A stretch of DNA of 64,000 bases from Microscilla marina ATCC 23134 (GTDB lineage Bacteria; Bacteroidota; Bacteroidia; Cytophagales; Microscillaceae): the NCBI RefSeq assembly GCF_000169175.1, contig NZ_AAWS01000050.1, positions 1 to 64,000 on the forward strand, in the 5' to 3' direction. Shown in pieces: positions 6,442 to 16,086 of this stretch. The notes under the pieces were generated by a model that saw only the letters and a list, made by a program, of their open reading frames with translations, ran no database searches and was not told the origin of the DNA. A program made the position numbers and the translations under genes. Within the stretch, counting starts at the first letter, position 1. The number at the start of each line of letters is the position of its first letter.

Positions 6442-9384
6442 TTACACCGTAGTGCTTGATGTACTGCTTTCTATCAGCTCATCATAATTGGTTGTATCTT
6501 CTGTATCAGGTTTGTAACGCTTAAGAATACGTCGCAATACATCACCTACCTTTGTCAGCGTTTTTTGTTCAGTTTCTGACAGCTCCTGACTGGCATCTGC
6601 TAACTTATTCTTTAGTTGATTGAACTGAATAAGGAAGGGGAAAAACTCATCGCGTAGATTTTTGTAACGGTTTGTCTTTTCTACTGTTTCCAAAAACTGC
6701 TTGATTGCCTCAGGCAATTGTCCACTGTCTATCAAGTGAATCAAGTATTCGCGGTGTGTGGCTGGTGGCTTTTCACGTTCGGTATAACTACGCTCTATAG
6801 CATCTTTGAGCATATTGAGGTCTGCCTCGTGGCGCAATACGCTTACGCGTGAAAACAAAGCTCTGAAGTTGCTATTTTCTATCAGTAGCCAGTTGTCCAA
6901 TATAGTGTGCGCAGTATTTACTATTTCTTCTGCCTCCTTGACAAGTGCTTCTATTTTTGCCTTGTTGGTAGTATTGGTAGCTTCCAATATCTCTATAACC
7001 GATTGGGTGTGAGTACGGCTGTTTTGTCGCCTTCTTATTGCCTCTTGGGTGCGTTTGGCACGCTTGTCTGCCTGCTCGTGGTCAAGCACCGTAGCAGTGG
7101 CATTTTCTATTTTACTAAAATCATCGCGGGCTATAGGTGCTTTTGCCAAAGAATCTAACTGGCTGCCATTTACCCCATCGCTTTTCAACAAGTTAATGGC
7201 TTGCGCCTGAATAGCCTCTAATGCTGTATAATGTTCCAACAAGTTAAAACGCATATTCAATACTTGTGACAAGTTACGTCTGCCTGACTCGTCTAAATCT
7301 TCGTGAGGTTGCAACACTTCTTCCAAACGGGCAAGCTCTGTGGCTGCTTCCTCTTTTTTGCCTTGCTTTTGCAAAATCTGCACAAACAAAATTCCTGAAA
7401 CAAAATCTTGGTTGTTGATCTCCAGACTTTGTCGACTCAATGCTTCGGCTTCGTCCAGCTTTCCGTTTTTAAACAAGTAATCGGCATAAGCATTGCGAAT
7501 AAACATATCGTTGCTGTAAATTTCCAGGGCTTTGGCAAACAACTCTTCCGGATTGCCTTGTCCTGACTTAACCGCGCTCTTTAAAAACGACGACATGTTG
7601 CGGTTGTCCAACAGTTGGGCATTGTGTTGAAACACACCATTGAAATAATAAAAAGCATCTTCCAGTTGGGCTTGTTTGTAGCTGCTTACCGCTTTTTGCA
7701 AGTAGCGTTGAGGAGCCTTTTGAATAAACTCTTTTTCACGCTCATAGTTTTGTGCCTGCTCAAAGTGATACAAAGCTGCCTGGTAAGCTTCGGCACTGCC
7801 TAAACTTCCTTGGTTGGCTTTTGTCCAGTAGGTTTCACCAATGCGGTTGTGCAACTCACGGTACAAAGTATTTTCTTCTTGCTTCAGCAAGTCGTTTACA
7901 TAACGACGAATATGTACCGGAATGTAATAGAAGCCCACTTTGTCTTCGTCTACATCAGCCAGCAAGTGCTTTTGCAAATAGTCAATAGCCTCGGCTGGAT
8001 TGGTACTTAAGTTTTGTTCTTTGAGCCATTCTTGCGAAAAACTTTCTCTAAACAACGCCAAAGGCATCATTACCGGAGTTTCTATTTTATCAAATGTTGC
8101 CTGGCGCATCAGGTGTTTTACCTTGTCGCGGGTATCAGACAAATTGCCAAGTTGTTCGTTGTTAATAATGGCAGCAGCATCGGTACGGGCAGCAGCTCTG
8201 GCAAAGAGTTGAATTAGCTGAGGGTTGCCTCCCAGTGTTTTGGCAAAACCAAAATCATCCAGCCCGTCTATTTGTCCTGCTTTATCTTCAGCACCCAGTT
8301 GGGTAAGGCTATGCTTGGCAAGTGCTTTGGCTTCAGGTACCGACAATGGTCGCAAGTCTATCAACTGAGCAAAGTCATCGTCATCTACATAGTCAAAATC
8401 AAAGTCTTGAGTAGATACAAAATATATTTTGTTTTGATTGGTAGCATATCCGTCACGTTGCAGCAATAAATGGAAAAACTCGCCAATTTCATCGTTATTT
8501 ATCTGAAACAAGCGCCCTCTTTTGGGTTTGTTGAGCACCATCTCTACATTGTAAAACACAATGCGGGCGTTGGTGAGTTTGTCAAATGCGGCAAACAATT
8601 GCTCAATGGCTTTGGGTAGAGCAGCTTCTTCATCTTTGTTGTTCAGGTCAAGCCTGAAGTTTTTAACATCGTCATTGCTTAGCCCCAGTTCAATGCCTTT
8701 TTCTACAAACTGTGGGTACAGCGTGTTGAGTATATAGTTGGCATTGGCCTCTTTGTCTTTAAAGGTAACCACAAAAGTATGTCCCTCCTGACGGTAATAC
8801 TGAAGGGTCACTTCGTTGAGCAATGCTTTTTTACCAATGCCGTGTCCTCCAATTATTTTGCAGGCACTGGTGTCGTAGTTGCGCATAAAATCTTCGTGTA
8901 GCTGTAGCTCACGTGTTCTGCCTATAAAGTCGGCAGATTGGGTGGGGAGAGTATTGGTAGCTGCCTCAGTTTCTTCTTCTTTGGCAGGGTTGGCTAGTTG
9001 CTTAATGTATGCAGTAAGCGAAGATTCTATAATAGTAACATTGTCTTTTTCCCAGAGGTGCTTAAAAAAACCAATAGATTCAAAAAACACCAAGGCTTTT
9101 TTTGAGTGGGTTTTAAGTTTGGCTAAAAAAGTCTTGGATGTAGGGTCTATGCCACAGGCAATTACATTGTAATTGTTAAAATCGGCAATGTCCAGTTCAT
9201 CCTGAATAGCCACAAAGTCATCTATCTGACGGTCGAGGCCTATGTTATAGAAATGAGCAATTTTTTTGTGTAAAGAGCTAACAGTTGCTAAGATATCCTT
9301 TGACAGAACCTCTTCGGTTCCATATATAAAAATTGTGGGTTGTTGTATGATTTCCTTAAATAAGGGAATGTTGGTTAAATCCAT
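6442..9384 (-). CDS. STAND-like P-loop NTPase with C-terminal TPR region
   Basis: 980 residues from ATG 9384, chosen because GGAGG lies 7 bases upstream; the 32-residue extension is unsupported. The first ~150 residues are an alpha/beta domain I do not recognise. Then comes QSADFIGRTRELQLHEDFM followed by a P-loop, IGGHGIGKKALL (about residue 180), as in AAA/STAND ATPases; the Walker B-like region is around ARIVFYNVEMVL and the sensor-like FVSTQDFDF. A winged-helix-like part follows, then helical TPR-type repeats (about residues 530-720), then a long helical tail. No membrane segment. STAND proteins act as ligand-triggered switches in signalling, defence or cell death; the role here is unknown. 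It stands alone with ~900 bp of empty DNA upstream. Confidence 0.7.
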   Translation of the reverse strand: MDLTNIPLFKEIIQQPTIFIYGTEEVLSKDILATVSSLHKKIAHFYNIGLDRQIDDFVAIQDELDIADFNNYNVIACGIDPTSKTFLAKLKTHSKKALVFFESIGFFKHLWEKDNVTIIESSLTAYIKQLANPAKEEETEAATNTLPTQSADFIGRTRELQLHEDFMRNYDTSACKIIGGHGIGKKALLNEVTLQYYRQEGHTFVVTFKDKEANANYILNTLYPQFVEKGIELGLSNDDVKNFRLDLNNKDEEAALPKAIEQLFAAFDKLTNARIVFYNVEMVLNKPKRGRLFQINNDEIGEFFHLLLQRDGYATNQNKIYFVSTQDFDFDYVDDDDFAQLIDLRPLSVPEAKALAKHSLTQLGAEDKAGQIDGLDDFGFAKTLGGNPQLIQLFARAAARTDAAAIINNEQLGNLSDTRDKVKHLMRQATFDKIETPVMMPLALFRESFSQEWLKEQNLSTNPAEAIDYLQKHLLADVDEDKVGFYYIPVHIRRYVNDLLKQEENTLYRELHNRIGETYWTKANQGSLGSAEAYQAALYHFEQAQNYEREKEFIQKAPQRYLQKAVSSYKQAQLEDAFYYFNGVFQHNAQLLDNRNMSSFLKSAVKSGQGNPEELFAKALEIYSNDMFIRNAYADYLFKNGKLDEAEALSRQSLEINNQDFVSGILFVQILQKQGKKEEAATELARLEEVLQPHEDLDESGRRNLSQVLNMRFNLLEHYTALEAIQAQAINLLKSDGVNGSQLDSLAKAPIARDDFSKIENATATVLDHEQADKRAKRTQEAIRRRQNSRTHTQSVIEILEATNTTNKAKIEALVKEAEEIVNTAHTILDNWLLIENSNFRALFSRVSVLRHEADLNMLKDAIERSYTEREKPPATHREYLIHLIDSGQLPEAIKQFLETVEKTNRYKNLRDEFFPFLIQFNQLKNKLADASQELSETEQKTLTKVGDVLRRILKRYKPDTEDTTNYDELIESSTSSTTV

Positions 9385-10298
9385 TGCGCCTCCGGTTTCA
9401 TTCGTATAAAATGTGTTTCTAATAGTAAGTAGTAGCAAGTGATTAGCCACAAGCGATAAGTACCTGTAAATTGTCGACACTTGTCAATGTAAAACTAATG
9501 CTATCTTAATACTTGTATATTTTCAATCCCTTTCAATTACATTGAGTAGATGCTCGGCAAAGCAGAACACTTTCTACTTGGTGGGGATTATTCTCCCTGG
9601 TATTTGGGGAGCATCCAGTACCTGATTTTATCGTTTGATGATTAAAACCTAACTGGACGTTTTATAAATTTTAGCGAAATTATGCTATTTTGATGAGAGT
9701 GCAAAGGAAAACAGCCGTATTCATCGCCTAAAACCTTTCACCTGGTAGTCAAAGCATTGTTTTTGCTTGCGGCTTTTGCCTGTTTTTGTTAGCATACTTT
9801 ACAAGTAACCCAATACAAGCAATACAAACTTAGGGAAGGTGTTAAAAAAGTGTGGTTGGTCTTTGCTTTATAGGTAGAAACACGTGTTTTTACAGATGAA
9901 ACGTCACATAGTTTGTGGGTTAGGGGTACTTGTGTTAACTTAGGACAGGGTTCTCACAACCAACCATTGAAGTAATTACTTATTTTTACCGCTATACATG
10001 ATATCCTTGCAAAAACCACAAAAAAAGTATGCACAGGGCTCCAGGTGGAGCACTGTTGTTACGCTTCTGGCTGTAGAGGTTGCCAAGTGGCAAAAGCCTA
10101 CAATACTGCCGTTATTTACTTTCTGTAAAACACCTTTATCAATAGTCATTTACTTGCCCTTTAAATCCCCCTGAATTTACTTATAAGGATAAAAAAAAGG
10201 TACTATCCAACATACCAAGTTCATTGCCAGCGCAATGAAACCAAACCACTGTTCATTAAAAACTATTCAGCTTTACAATCCTATAAACGCTAACATCT
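9385..10298. other. Long non-coding spacer
   Basis: About 0.9 kb between the divergent STAND-like gene and the response-regulator gene. It should hold the promoters of both. I see no gene, repeat or clear RNA structure; a small GGCTCCAGGTGGAGC hairpin near 10027 has no T-run. Confidence 0.5.
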
Positions 10299-10967
10299 AT
10301 GATAAAAATAGCCCTTGCTTACGGTGAGAAATTGTTTACTCAATTATTAGAAAATTTTTTAAGAAATGAGTCTAACATTCAATGCTTATTTACAGCCCTT
10401 AGTGGCAAGGAGTTTTTGTGTCAGATAAAAAAAACTCCAGAACCGCCCCAAGTGGTGCTGCTTGACCTTAAGATGACTGATATGGAGGGAACCGAATTGA
10501 TAGAAAAGCTCAAGGCAACGCACCCTGACATGAAGTATATTTTGATGTCGTCGTACTACAAAAAAACTTTTACTGGATACGCCCTCAAAACGGGCGCCAA
10601 TGCTTTAGTACCTAAAGAAATTTCGCCCGAATACTTGCTCAAAGTAATCGCCCTGGTACATACCAAGGGTTATTACTTTATGGAAGAACAAATAGAGGTG
10701 TTACGTTCACAGATCAAGCCTCGCCCTCCTCGTCCTAATTTTATAAATGAAGGTGAGTTTACCGATCGCGAAATGGAAGTGTTGCGGTTGTTGTGCGAGC
10801 AATATACTGCCCAAGAGATAGCCGATAAGCTGTTTATTTCGCGACGTACTGTAGAGGGACACAAAGACAACCTCTTTGCCAAAACGGGGGCACGCAATTT
10901 GGCTGGTTTGGTGATTTATGCCTTGCAAAACCAGTTGGTAAGCCAAGACAGCCTATCGACTTTTTGA
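10299..10967 (+). CDS. NarL/LuxR-type response regulator
   Basis: 222 residues. Receiver domain (about 1-120) with the phospho-accepting Asp56 in VVLLDLKM, Ser84/85 at the switch position and Lys106 in VPKEIS. The usual acidic pair near residue 10 is reduced to a single Glu (IALAYGE), which could weaken Mg binding. The C-terminal HTH (about 150-205) is a clear LuxR/GerE type: FTDREMEVLRLL, EIADKLFISRRTVEGHKDNL. No histidine kinase gene is adjacent, so it is an orphan here. The transcript ends at the terminator 11045-11074. Target genes are unknown; the next gene downstream has its own start after 250 bp. Confidence 0.9.
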   Translation: MIKIALAYGEKLFTQLLENFLRNESNIQCLFTALSGKEFLCQIKKTPEPPQVVLLDLKMTDMEGTELIEKLKATHPDMKYILMSSYYKKTFTGYALKTGANALVPKEISPEYLLKVIALVHTKGYYFMEEQIEVLRSQIKPRPPRPNFINEGEFTDREMEVLRLLCEQYTAQEIADKLFISRRTVEGHKDNLFAKTGARNLAGLVIYALQNQLVSQDSLSTF

Positions 10968-11044
10968 TCTTGATCTCTAAATTTTGGCAATCGATAGATT
11001 GTCGTGCCTTCGCTATTTCAAAAAATCACTCAGGTGTTATTCAC

Positions 11045-11074
11045 AAAACGGCTCTGTTCAGGGTCGTTTTTTTT
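11045..11074 (+). terminator. Terminator after the response regulator
   Basis: AACG-CTC/GGG-CGTT hairpin with a 6-nt loop, followed by a run of eight T (11067-11074). Confidence 0.6.
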
Positions 11075-11224
11075 ATGCCCTGAACCCATTGCACTTTTTA
11101 CCCATTCTTTGTTTTCCTTGCCAAACGGGTATTATTACCCCTATATATCAGAGGGTATTATAGCAACTTTGTGACATCAAAACGAAAAAATATTTATCAA
11201 TCAATAAACTTAACCAAAAAAATA

Positions 11225-11680
11225 ATGGAAGTTAATATCGTATTAGTTGTAGACGTAGCAGATTTTATATCTTCAAATGGTGACGCTCAGTACATCCACA
11301 TGATTGACAATGTAAAAGGTAGTACTGGTGAAGGTGGACACGAGCTTGCTTCTAATGTAGTAGCTGGTGACAACGTAAGATGGAGCATTGTAGCTGTAAG
11401 CCCAAGCGATCAGATCGATATTACTGGTTTTACTTGCTTACAACACCCAAATGGTCCTGATGGAAAGTCATGCGAAGGTGCTTTTGGTCGTAATGGTATC
11501 ATGAACACTCCTCGCCAAAATGCGGGTACCAACCGTGTATACTGGGAGTCTACTGTTCAGTCTCGTGATTTCCAGGATGATCACTACTTCCAATACTCTG
11601 TAAGCTTTAGGGCTAATGGACATACTTATACTTACGATCCATTCTTGAAAGTGGTACGTCAGCACGAATTGGTAGCATAA
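11225..11680 (+). CDS. PixA/AidA family inclusion-body-type protein
   Basis: 151 residues from ATG 11225; an 18-residue extension starts inside the A-rich leader and is unlikely. The protein shows the hallmarks of the PixA/AidA family: an opening VNIVLVVDVADFI, a Gly/Asn-rich middle, a WSIVAVSPSDQIDITGF strand pair and a YDPFLKVV end. PixA is a crystalline inclusion protein of Xenorhabdus, and AidA is a quorum-sensing-linked relative; the biochemical role of the family is not known. No signal peptide, so cytoplasmic. A hairpin terminator follows, and the next gene downstream contains a second copy of the same domain. Confidence 0.8.
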   Translation: MEVNIVLVVDVADFISSNGDAQYIHMIDNVKGSTGEGGHELASNVVAGDNVRWSIVAVSPSDQIDITGFTCLQHPNGPDGKSCEGAFGRNGIMNTPRQNAGTNRVYWESTVQSRDFQDDHYFQYSVSFRANGHTYTYDPFLKVVRQHELVA

Positions 11681-11702
11681 GTTTACCATAGTTTTACCAT
11701 AA

Positions 11703-11736
11703 GGGGTGTATATAGCAATTTATATACACCCTTTTT
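11703..11736 (+). terminator. Terminator between the two PixA-type genes
   Basis: Stem GGGTGTATATA / TATATACACCC (11704-11731) followed by five T. It separates the two PixA-type genes, so the second may have its own promoter or depend on read-through. Confidence 0.8.
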
Positions 11737-11766
11737 GTTTTTACCACACTTCATCCCATACAACTT

Positions 11767-12522
11767 ATGTCAAATATTCATTTCTACACCGAACAAGACG
11801 CGGGCAAATCCTTTGAACTCAACAAAGGCGATGTAATCATTATTTCGCTAGAAGATAACCTGGCTTTAGGGCAAACCTGGGTCAATGCCCATCAACCAAC
11901 CCAAGGCATCAAGTATGTACAGTCGAGCCAGGCAGTATTGCCCCTGTTGCCCAAAATGCCTGATTTATCGCTGGAAGTACAAGCAGGGCTTAAAATATTT
12001 GTTTACCAATTTGAACATGAGGGCACCGTTACGCTCCATCAGGTAACAGCGGGACAAACGACCAAAACTATTGCTTATACTTTTAAAGGGGAAGTCCCAC
12101 CACCACCACCTAAAAAGCCTATCAGTGTGTTGGTAATGGCAGATGCAGCCAACTATTTGAGCGAAAAAGACGAAAAATACATTTATCTGTTTGATACCTC
12201 TAAAAACAAACATGAACGTCATACTACCCAGTGTTCTCCTGAAGATAGCTTGTTGTGGCGGGTGCAAACGGTAAGTCCAAGCGATTTGGTAGAAGTTACA
12301 GGAATAGCTGGATCGGCAGTTAATCAAGGGATCATTACACCACCCAAACAACACGAAAACTTGTGGCAGGCTACCGTCAAAACAGCTACATCGGGTACTT
12401 ATACATATCAGTTACACTTGTTACTCAACCATCAGACGGTTGTTGTAGACTTGTTGCTCGAAGTAAACGGAGACATTAAGTCGACTCAGTTGCAAACAAA
12501 TGGACACTCTATAAGTATTTGA
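11767..12522 (+). CDS. Chagasin-like (I42) domain fused to a PixA/AidA domain
   Basis: 251 residues in two parts joined by a proline linker (EVPPPPPKKP, about residues 108-117). The N-terminal part (1-107) reads like the immunoglobulin-fold I42/chagasin cysteine-peptidase inhibitor: FELNKGDVIIISLEDN, then a TW pair where chagasins have the NPTTGYxW loop, and LKIFVYQFEHEGTVTLHQV in place of the RPW-containing strand. The canonical TTG loop is altered, so inhibition is not assured. The C-terminal part (118-251) is a PixA/AidA domain like the preceding gene (ISVLVMADAANYL, LLWRVQTVSPSDLVEVTGI). No signal peptide. The fusion suggests that the two genes act together, but how is unknown. Confidence 0.65.
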   Translation: MSNIHFYTEQDAGKSFELNKGDVIIISLEDNLALGQTWVNAHQPTQGIKYVQSSQAVLPLLPKMPDLSLEVQAGLKIFVYQFEHEGTVTLHQVTAGQTTKTIAYTFKGEVPPPPPKKPISVLVMADAANYLSEKDEKYIYLFDTSKNKHERHTTQCSPEDSLLWRVQTVSPSDLVEVTGIAGSAVNQGIITPPKQHENLWQATVKTATSGTYTYQLHLLLNHQTVVVDLLLEVNGDIKSTQLQTNGHSISI

Positions 12523-12652
12523 TGAATGGGTGGTATTATTGGGGAGTCATTACTGAGCAGGTAATGACTTTTCCACCATAAAATACTATTCCTTGTTTCT
12601 TGCTTTACCAAAAAAAGGGTTAACTTAGAAGTTGAACCTAATAACTCTTGTG

Positions 12653-15600
12653 ATGAAACAAAGCCCGGAAGCTAAAATTTATGCTCTAGAGATCAAGATT
12701 AAAAACATGGAAGTTCAAGCTTCCATGTTCGATCGCGACTTAGAAATGCTACGGGAAGAACTTGACCAGCTTAAGACAGCCACTGGTTATAGCGAAGCAG
12801 CCGCAAAACAAGCTTTACAACGAGAGTTTGAAGAAGAGGAACAGGAGCCAGAAATACCCACCGAAAGCCCAAAGCCGATAAAGTTGCCAGTATTTAACAA
12901 CCCACCCAAAAAAGAAGTTTCATCAACTGAAGACGCTGATACCGAGCCACTGGAAGAAACAGTTTTCCGTGAGCCTGTACAAGAAGAAACCCCGAAACCT
13001 GAACCTATAGCTGCCTTTCATCCTGCTGCTAAAACCAAGCGTCCGGCCACATCAACCAAACCTGGCAAAGAAAAAGAGCCTTTTAATATAGAAAATTTCA
13101 TTGGAGGCAATGTGCTCAGCAAGTTAGGAATACTTATCTTGATTATAGGGGTAGGGGTTTTCCTGAAGTATGCCATTGACCGCAACCTTATCAGTCCTTT
13201 GAGCAGGCTCATACTTGCTTATACTGCGGGAGCTGGACTCATCGGACTGTCTTATTACCTAAAGGCAAAATACCACGCCTATAGTGCAGTATTGTTTAGT
13301 GGGGGCACGGCTACTGTGTATTTCACTACTTATATAGGTTATGTCTTTTTGCAGGTGTTGCCCCAGGGAGTGGCGTTTCCGCTCATGCTACTTGCCACTG
13401 TTTATACAGTATACCAAAGTACCCGTTTCGACGAAGAAATTATTGGCATTATAGGCTTGGTAGGTGCCTATGCTATTCCGCCACTTATTGGCAACGGTGG
13501 GGGCAATGCAACCGTGTTTTTTGGTTATATTTGTATCATTAACATAGGCGTCCTGGCATTGGCTTTTCGCAAAAACTGGTACCGGGTTGACCTCACTGCC
13601 TTTGTGGTTTCCTGGCTTATTTTCATTGTTTGGGTAAGTCAGGCATATAGTGCACCATTGCAACCTATTGCCCTTATCTTTAGCTTTGCTTTTTTTATTA
13701 CTTTTCAGGTAACCCTGGTGGTGCACTATACCCGCCAAAAAGACCAACACCCCGAAATAAAAACCCTCTTGCTCCTACTCAATGCCATAGTTTTCTATAT
13801 GGTAGGCACTGCCATACTTCAATACAACAATATACTTTTTGTTCAAAATCATTTGCTTGAAGGGTATCAACGGATGTTAACAGGGCAGGGGTTGTTTACC
13901 TTGGCTTACAGTGTTTTGTGTATGGCTACAGGTGTGTATGTAGCCAAAACCAACCAAGAGGGCAGCAGTTCAGTGTATTTGCCATTTATAAATATAGGCA
14001 TCTATACGCTTAGTTTTGCTGCATATCTGGGGTTCAAGGGCGTGTGGATACCCATTGCATGGGCAGGGCAAACTGCGGTACTCTTTACTCTTTGGCTCAA
14101 GCCTACATTAAAAAACAGTTCTTTGGAGTATGCCATTAAAATTATTCCTTTGGGAGTTGTCCTGCTTACCCCGTTTGTGTTCGAAGAACGGGCTACCTTC
14201 ATTGCTTGGGTAATAGAAGCCACCATCTTGTTTGCCGCATCGCGCCAATGGCAAGTAGAGGCGTATAATGCCATTACCTTGCTCACGCTTACCTTGCTTG
14301 CCTTGTATTTACCATTCGAGTTTAGCAATGCCTGGCTTTTGTTTTGGTGGAGCATAGAGGTAGCCGTAGTATACAGTATTGCACGTATCTGGCAAGATCG
14401 ACAGTACGACTACCTGGCAATAGGCTTGTTTGTATTGATTGCTATAGGGATTGGGTTGATATACCAAGATGGAACTATACCTACAGCCTGGGCTATAGAG
14501 GCCGCAGTGATTTTTGCGCTTTCGCGGATATTTTCCGGGCAATCGCATTTGTATGAAAACCTCAGCGCGGGGCTATCCCTGTTGTTGGCTTATGGTATAT
14601 TTATGGAAACCGAAGGGCAAGCCCGCATTTGGTGGTGGTTGCTAGAGTCGGTAGTGGTTTTTGCCTTGGGGCATTTCTTTAGTTCGACTTACCTCAAGTA
14701 TGTAAACCATCTGGTGTTGATGTTTTCGATATATGACACTGTACTACTTTGGCTGGATGTATACCTAAAGTCTACTCAATCTATTCCATTTGTTTTCAAC
14801 CATACTTTTTTGGTGTCCATATCACTCATTGCCGAAATATTGGGTTTGGGCTACATATACAACCGTTACACCGATACTAACAAAGACCAACTGCTTGCAA
14901 TACTGCAATACCTGTTTGACTTTGTAGGAGTAGGTCTGCTTTACTTATTGCTTTTTAGCGAAATAACACACTATTATCTTGCTCAAAATCCCACCAACTA
15001 TCACTTGATGATCATAGTGTTGTTGATGTATTCTTTTGCATACATCACCGCCTTGGCTGCCGCTGCTCGTTGGTGGTTGCCGCTCAAATCGTTTGGTTAT
15101 GGGTTGGTTTTTTTCAGTGTGTTGTGTGCCATTTTATTAGTAAGTGTAGGATTTTGGCATTTGCAGGCTCTTCACCTAAATCAGAGTTATGGCTGGTTGC
15201 GTTGGGGAGTATATGCGCTCATAACCCTTATGCTATGGGCAGTATACCGTGTCATGTGTTACCATCAATTGCTCACCTATCGACAAATGCAACTATGGTT
15301 TATTCTGTTGCATGTGTTAGCGGTGGTTACACTAAGCTTTGAACTGGTAGCTCTATCTATACTTTATGGGGGACTCACCATCACACAAGCGCGTCAGTCG
15401 GTATTTAAACTTGGTTTTACCTTGGTTTGGGGCATTTATTCGGTAGTCATTATAGCTTATGGCATTGCCAAAAGGCTCAAGTATCTACGACTTACTGGTT
15501 TTGCCTTTTTGTCAATTACTTTGTTAAAACTATTTGCCAATGATATTAACTATAACTCTACCCTCAATGTAATACTAGCTTTTATTAGCATAGGTACTTT

Positions 15601-15679
15601 GTTATTGGTTACGGCATTTCTATACCAGAAATACAAGCATGTTATTTTGGCCGCCGATGAGGAGGACACAAAGGAATGA
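12653..15679 (+). CDS. DUF2339 giant multipass membrane protein
   Basis: 1008 residues from ATG 12653 (the TTG seven codons upstream is less likely). The first ~60 residues form a coiled coil (LEIKIKNMEVQASMFDRDLEMLREEL), followed by an acidic Pro/Glu/Lys-rich linker to about residue 145. Then the DUF2339 signature begins: NFIGGNVLSKLGILILIIGVG followed by FLKYAIDRNLISPLSRL, after which more than twenty hydrophobic helices run to the end. Family members are 800-1100 residues, so this is full length. The family's function is unknown; the layout suggests an inner-membrane protein with a cytoplasmic N-terminal coiled coil. It is a single gene with its own upstream region. Confidence 0.9.
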   Translation: MKQSPEAKIYALEIKIKNMEVQASMFDRDLEMLREELDQLKTATGYSEAAAKQALQREFEEEEQEPEIPTESPKPIKLPVFNNPPKKEVSSTEDADTEPLEETVFREPVQEETPKPEPIAAFHPAAKTKRPATSTKPGKEKEPFNIENFIGGNVLSKLGILILIIGVGVFLKYAIDRNLISPLSRLILAYTAGAGLIGLSYYLKAKYHAYSAVLFSGGTATVYFTTYIGYVFLQVLPQGVAFPLMLLATVYTVYQSTRFDEEIIGIIGLVGAYAIPPLIGNGGGNATVFFGYICIINIGVLALAFRKNWYRVDLTAFVVSWLIFIVWVSQAYSAPLQPIALIFSFAFFITFQVTLVVHYTRQKDQHPEIKTLLLLLNAIVFYMVGTAILQYNNILFVQNHLLEGYQRMLTGQGLFTLAYSVLCMATGVYVAKTNQEGSSSVYLPFINIGIYTLSFAAYLGFKGVWIPIAWAGQTAVLFTLWLKPTLKNSSLEYAIKIIPLGVVLLTPFVFEERATFIAWVIEATILFAASRQWQVEAYNAITLLTLTLLALYLPFEFSNAWLLFWWSIEVAVVYSIARIWQDRQYDYLAIGLFVLIAIGIGLIYQDGTIPTAWAIEAAVIFALSRIFSGQSHLYENLSAGLSLLLAYGIFMETEGQARIWWWLLESVVVFALGHFFSSTYLKYVNHLVLMFSIYDTVLLWLDVYLKSTQSIPFVFNHTFLVSISLIAEILGLGYIYNRYTDTNKDQLLAILQYLFDFVGVGLLYLLLFSEITHYYLAQNPTNYHLMIIVLLMYSFAYITALAAAARWWLPLKSFGYGLVFFSVLCAILLVSVGFWHLQALHLNQSYGWLRWGVYALITLMLWAVYRVMCYHQLLTYRQMQLWFILLHVLAVVTLSFELVALSILYGGLTITQARQSVFKLGFTLVWGIYSVVIIAYGIAKRLKYLRLTGFAFLSITLLKLFANDINYNSTLNVILAFISIGTLLLVTAFLYQKYKHVILAADEEDTKE

Positions 15680-15737
15680 TTAAAGGAGCATGAGGTAGCA
15701 GAGCGTCATTGCCTTGTTTTTTGCTGACAACTCACTT

Positions 15738-15894
15738 AGGAACATGTTCAAAATAAGTGTCGAGATTGAGGGCATAAACTCAAGGCTGACTGAGGCACTT
15801 TTTGCGGGCGTAGCAGTGCTACGGACAATAAAAGTAACGAAAGTCAGGAAAGAGGATATGTTCTAAGCCGGACAGTTATTGCGATCATGTTCCT
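15738..15894. repeat. Copy A of a ~160-bp dispersed element with short terminal inverted repeats
   Basis: Ends are a 9-bp inverted repeat, AGGAACATG (15738-15746) and CATGTTCCT (15886-15894). The core at 15799-15845 (TTTTTGCG...TAGCAG.GCTACGG.CAATAAAA.TAACGAA) recurs at 62137-62185 with only a few changes, at the same distance (61-62 bp) from the left end. It is non-coding and too short for a transposase. Confidence 0.55.
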
Positions 15895-16086
15895 TAGCTT
15901 GTGGTTAGTTACAGTTTTGGCAAACCATAAGTAAGAGCTTGTATTTAGACAAATGGCCTGTACACGCTGCATTGATGGGTTGGTAAAGTTTGCCCAAAAC
16001 TTATTCTAAAATTTGTTCAATATGGAACAGTATATGAACATGCATAGGCAAAAGTTCATCGTATACCAAGGTTTAATATTGCTGAT

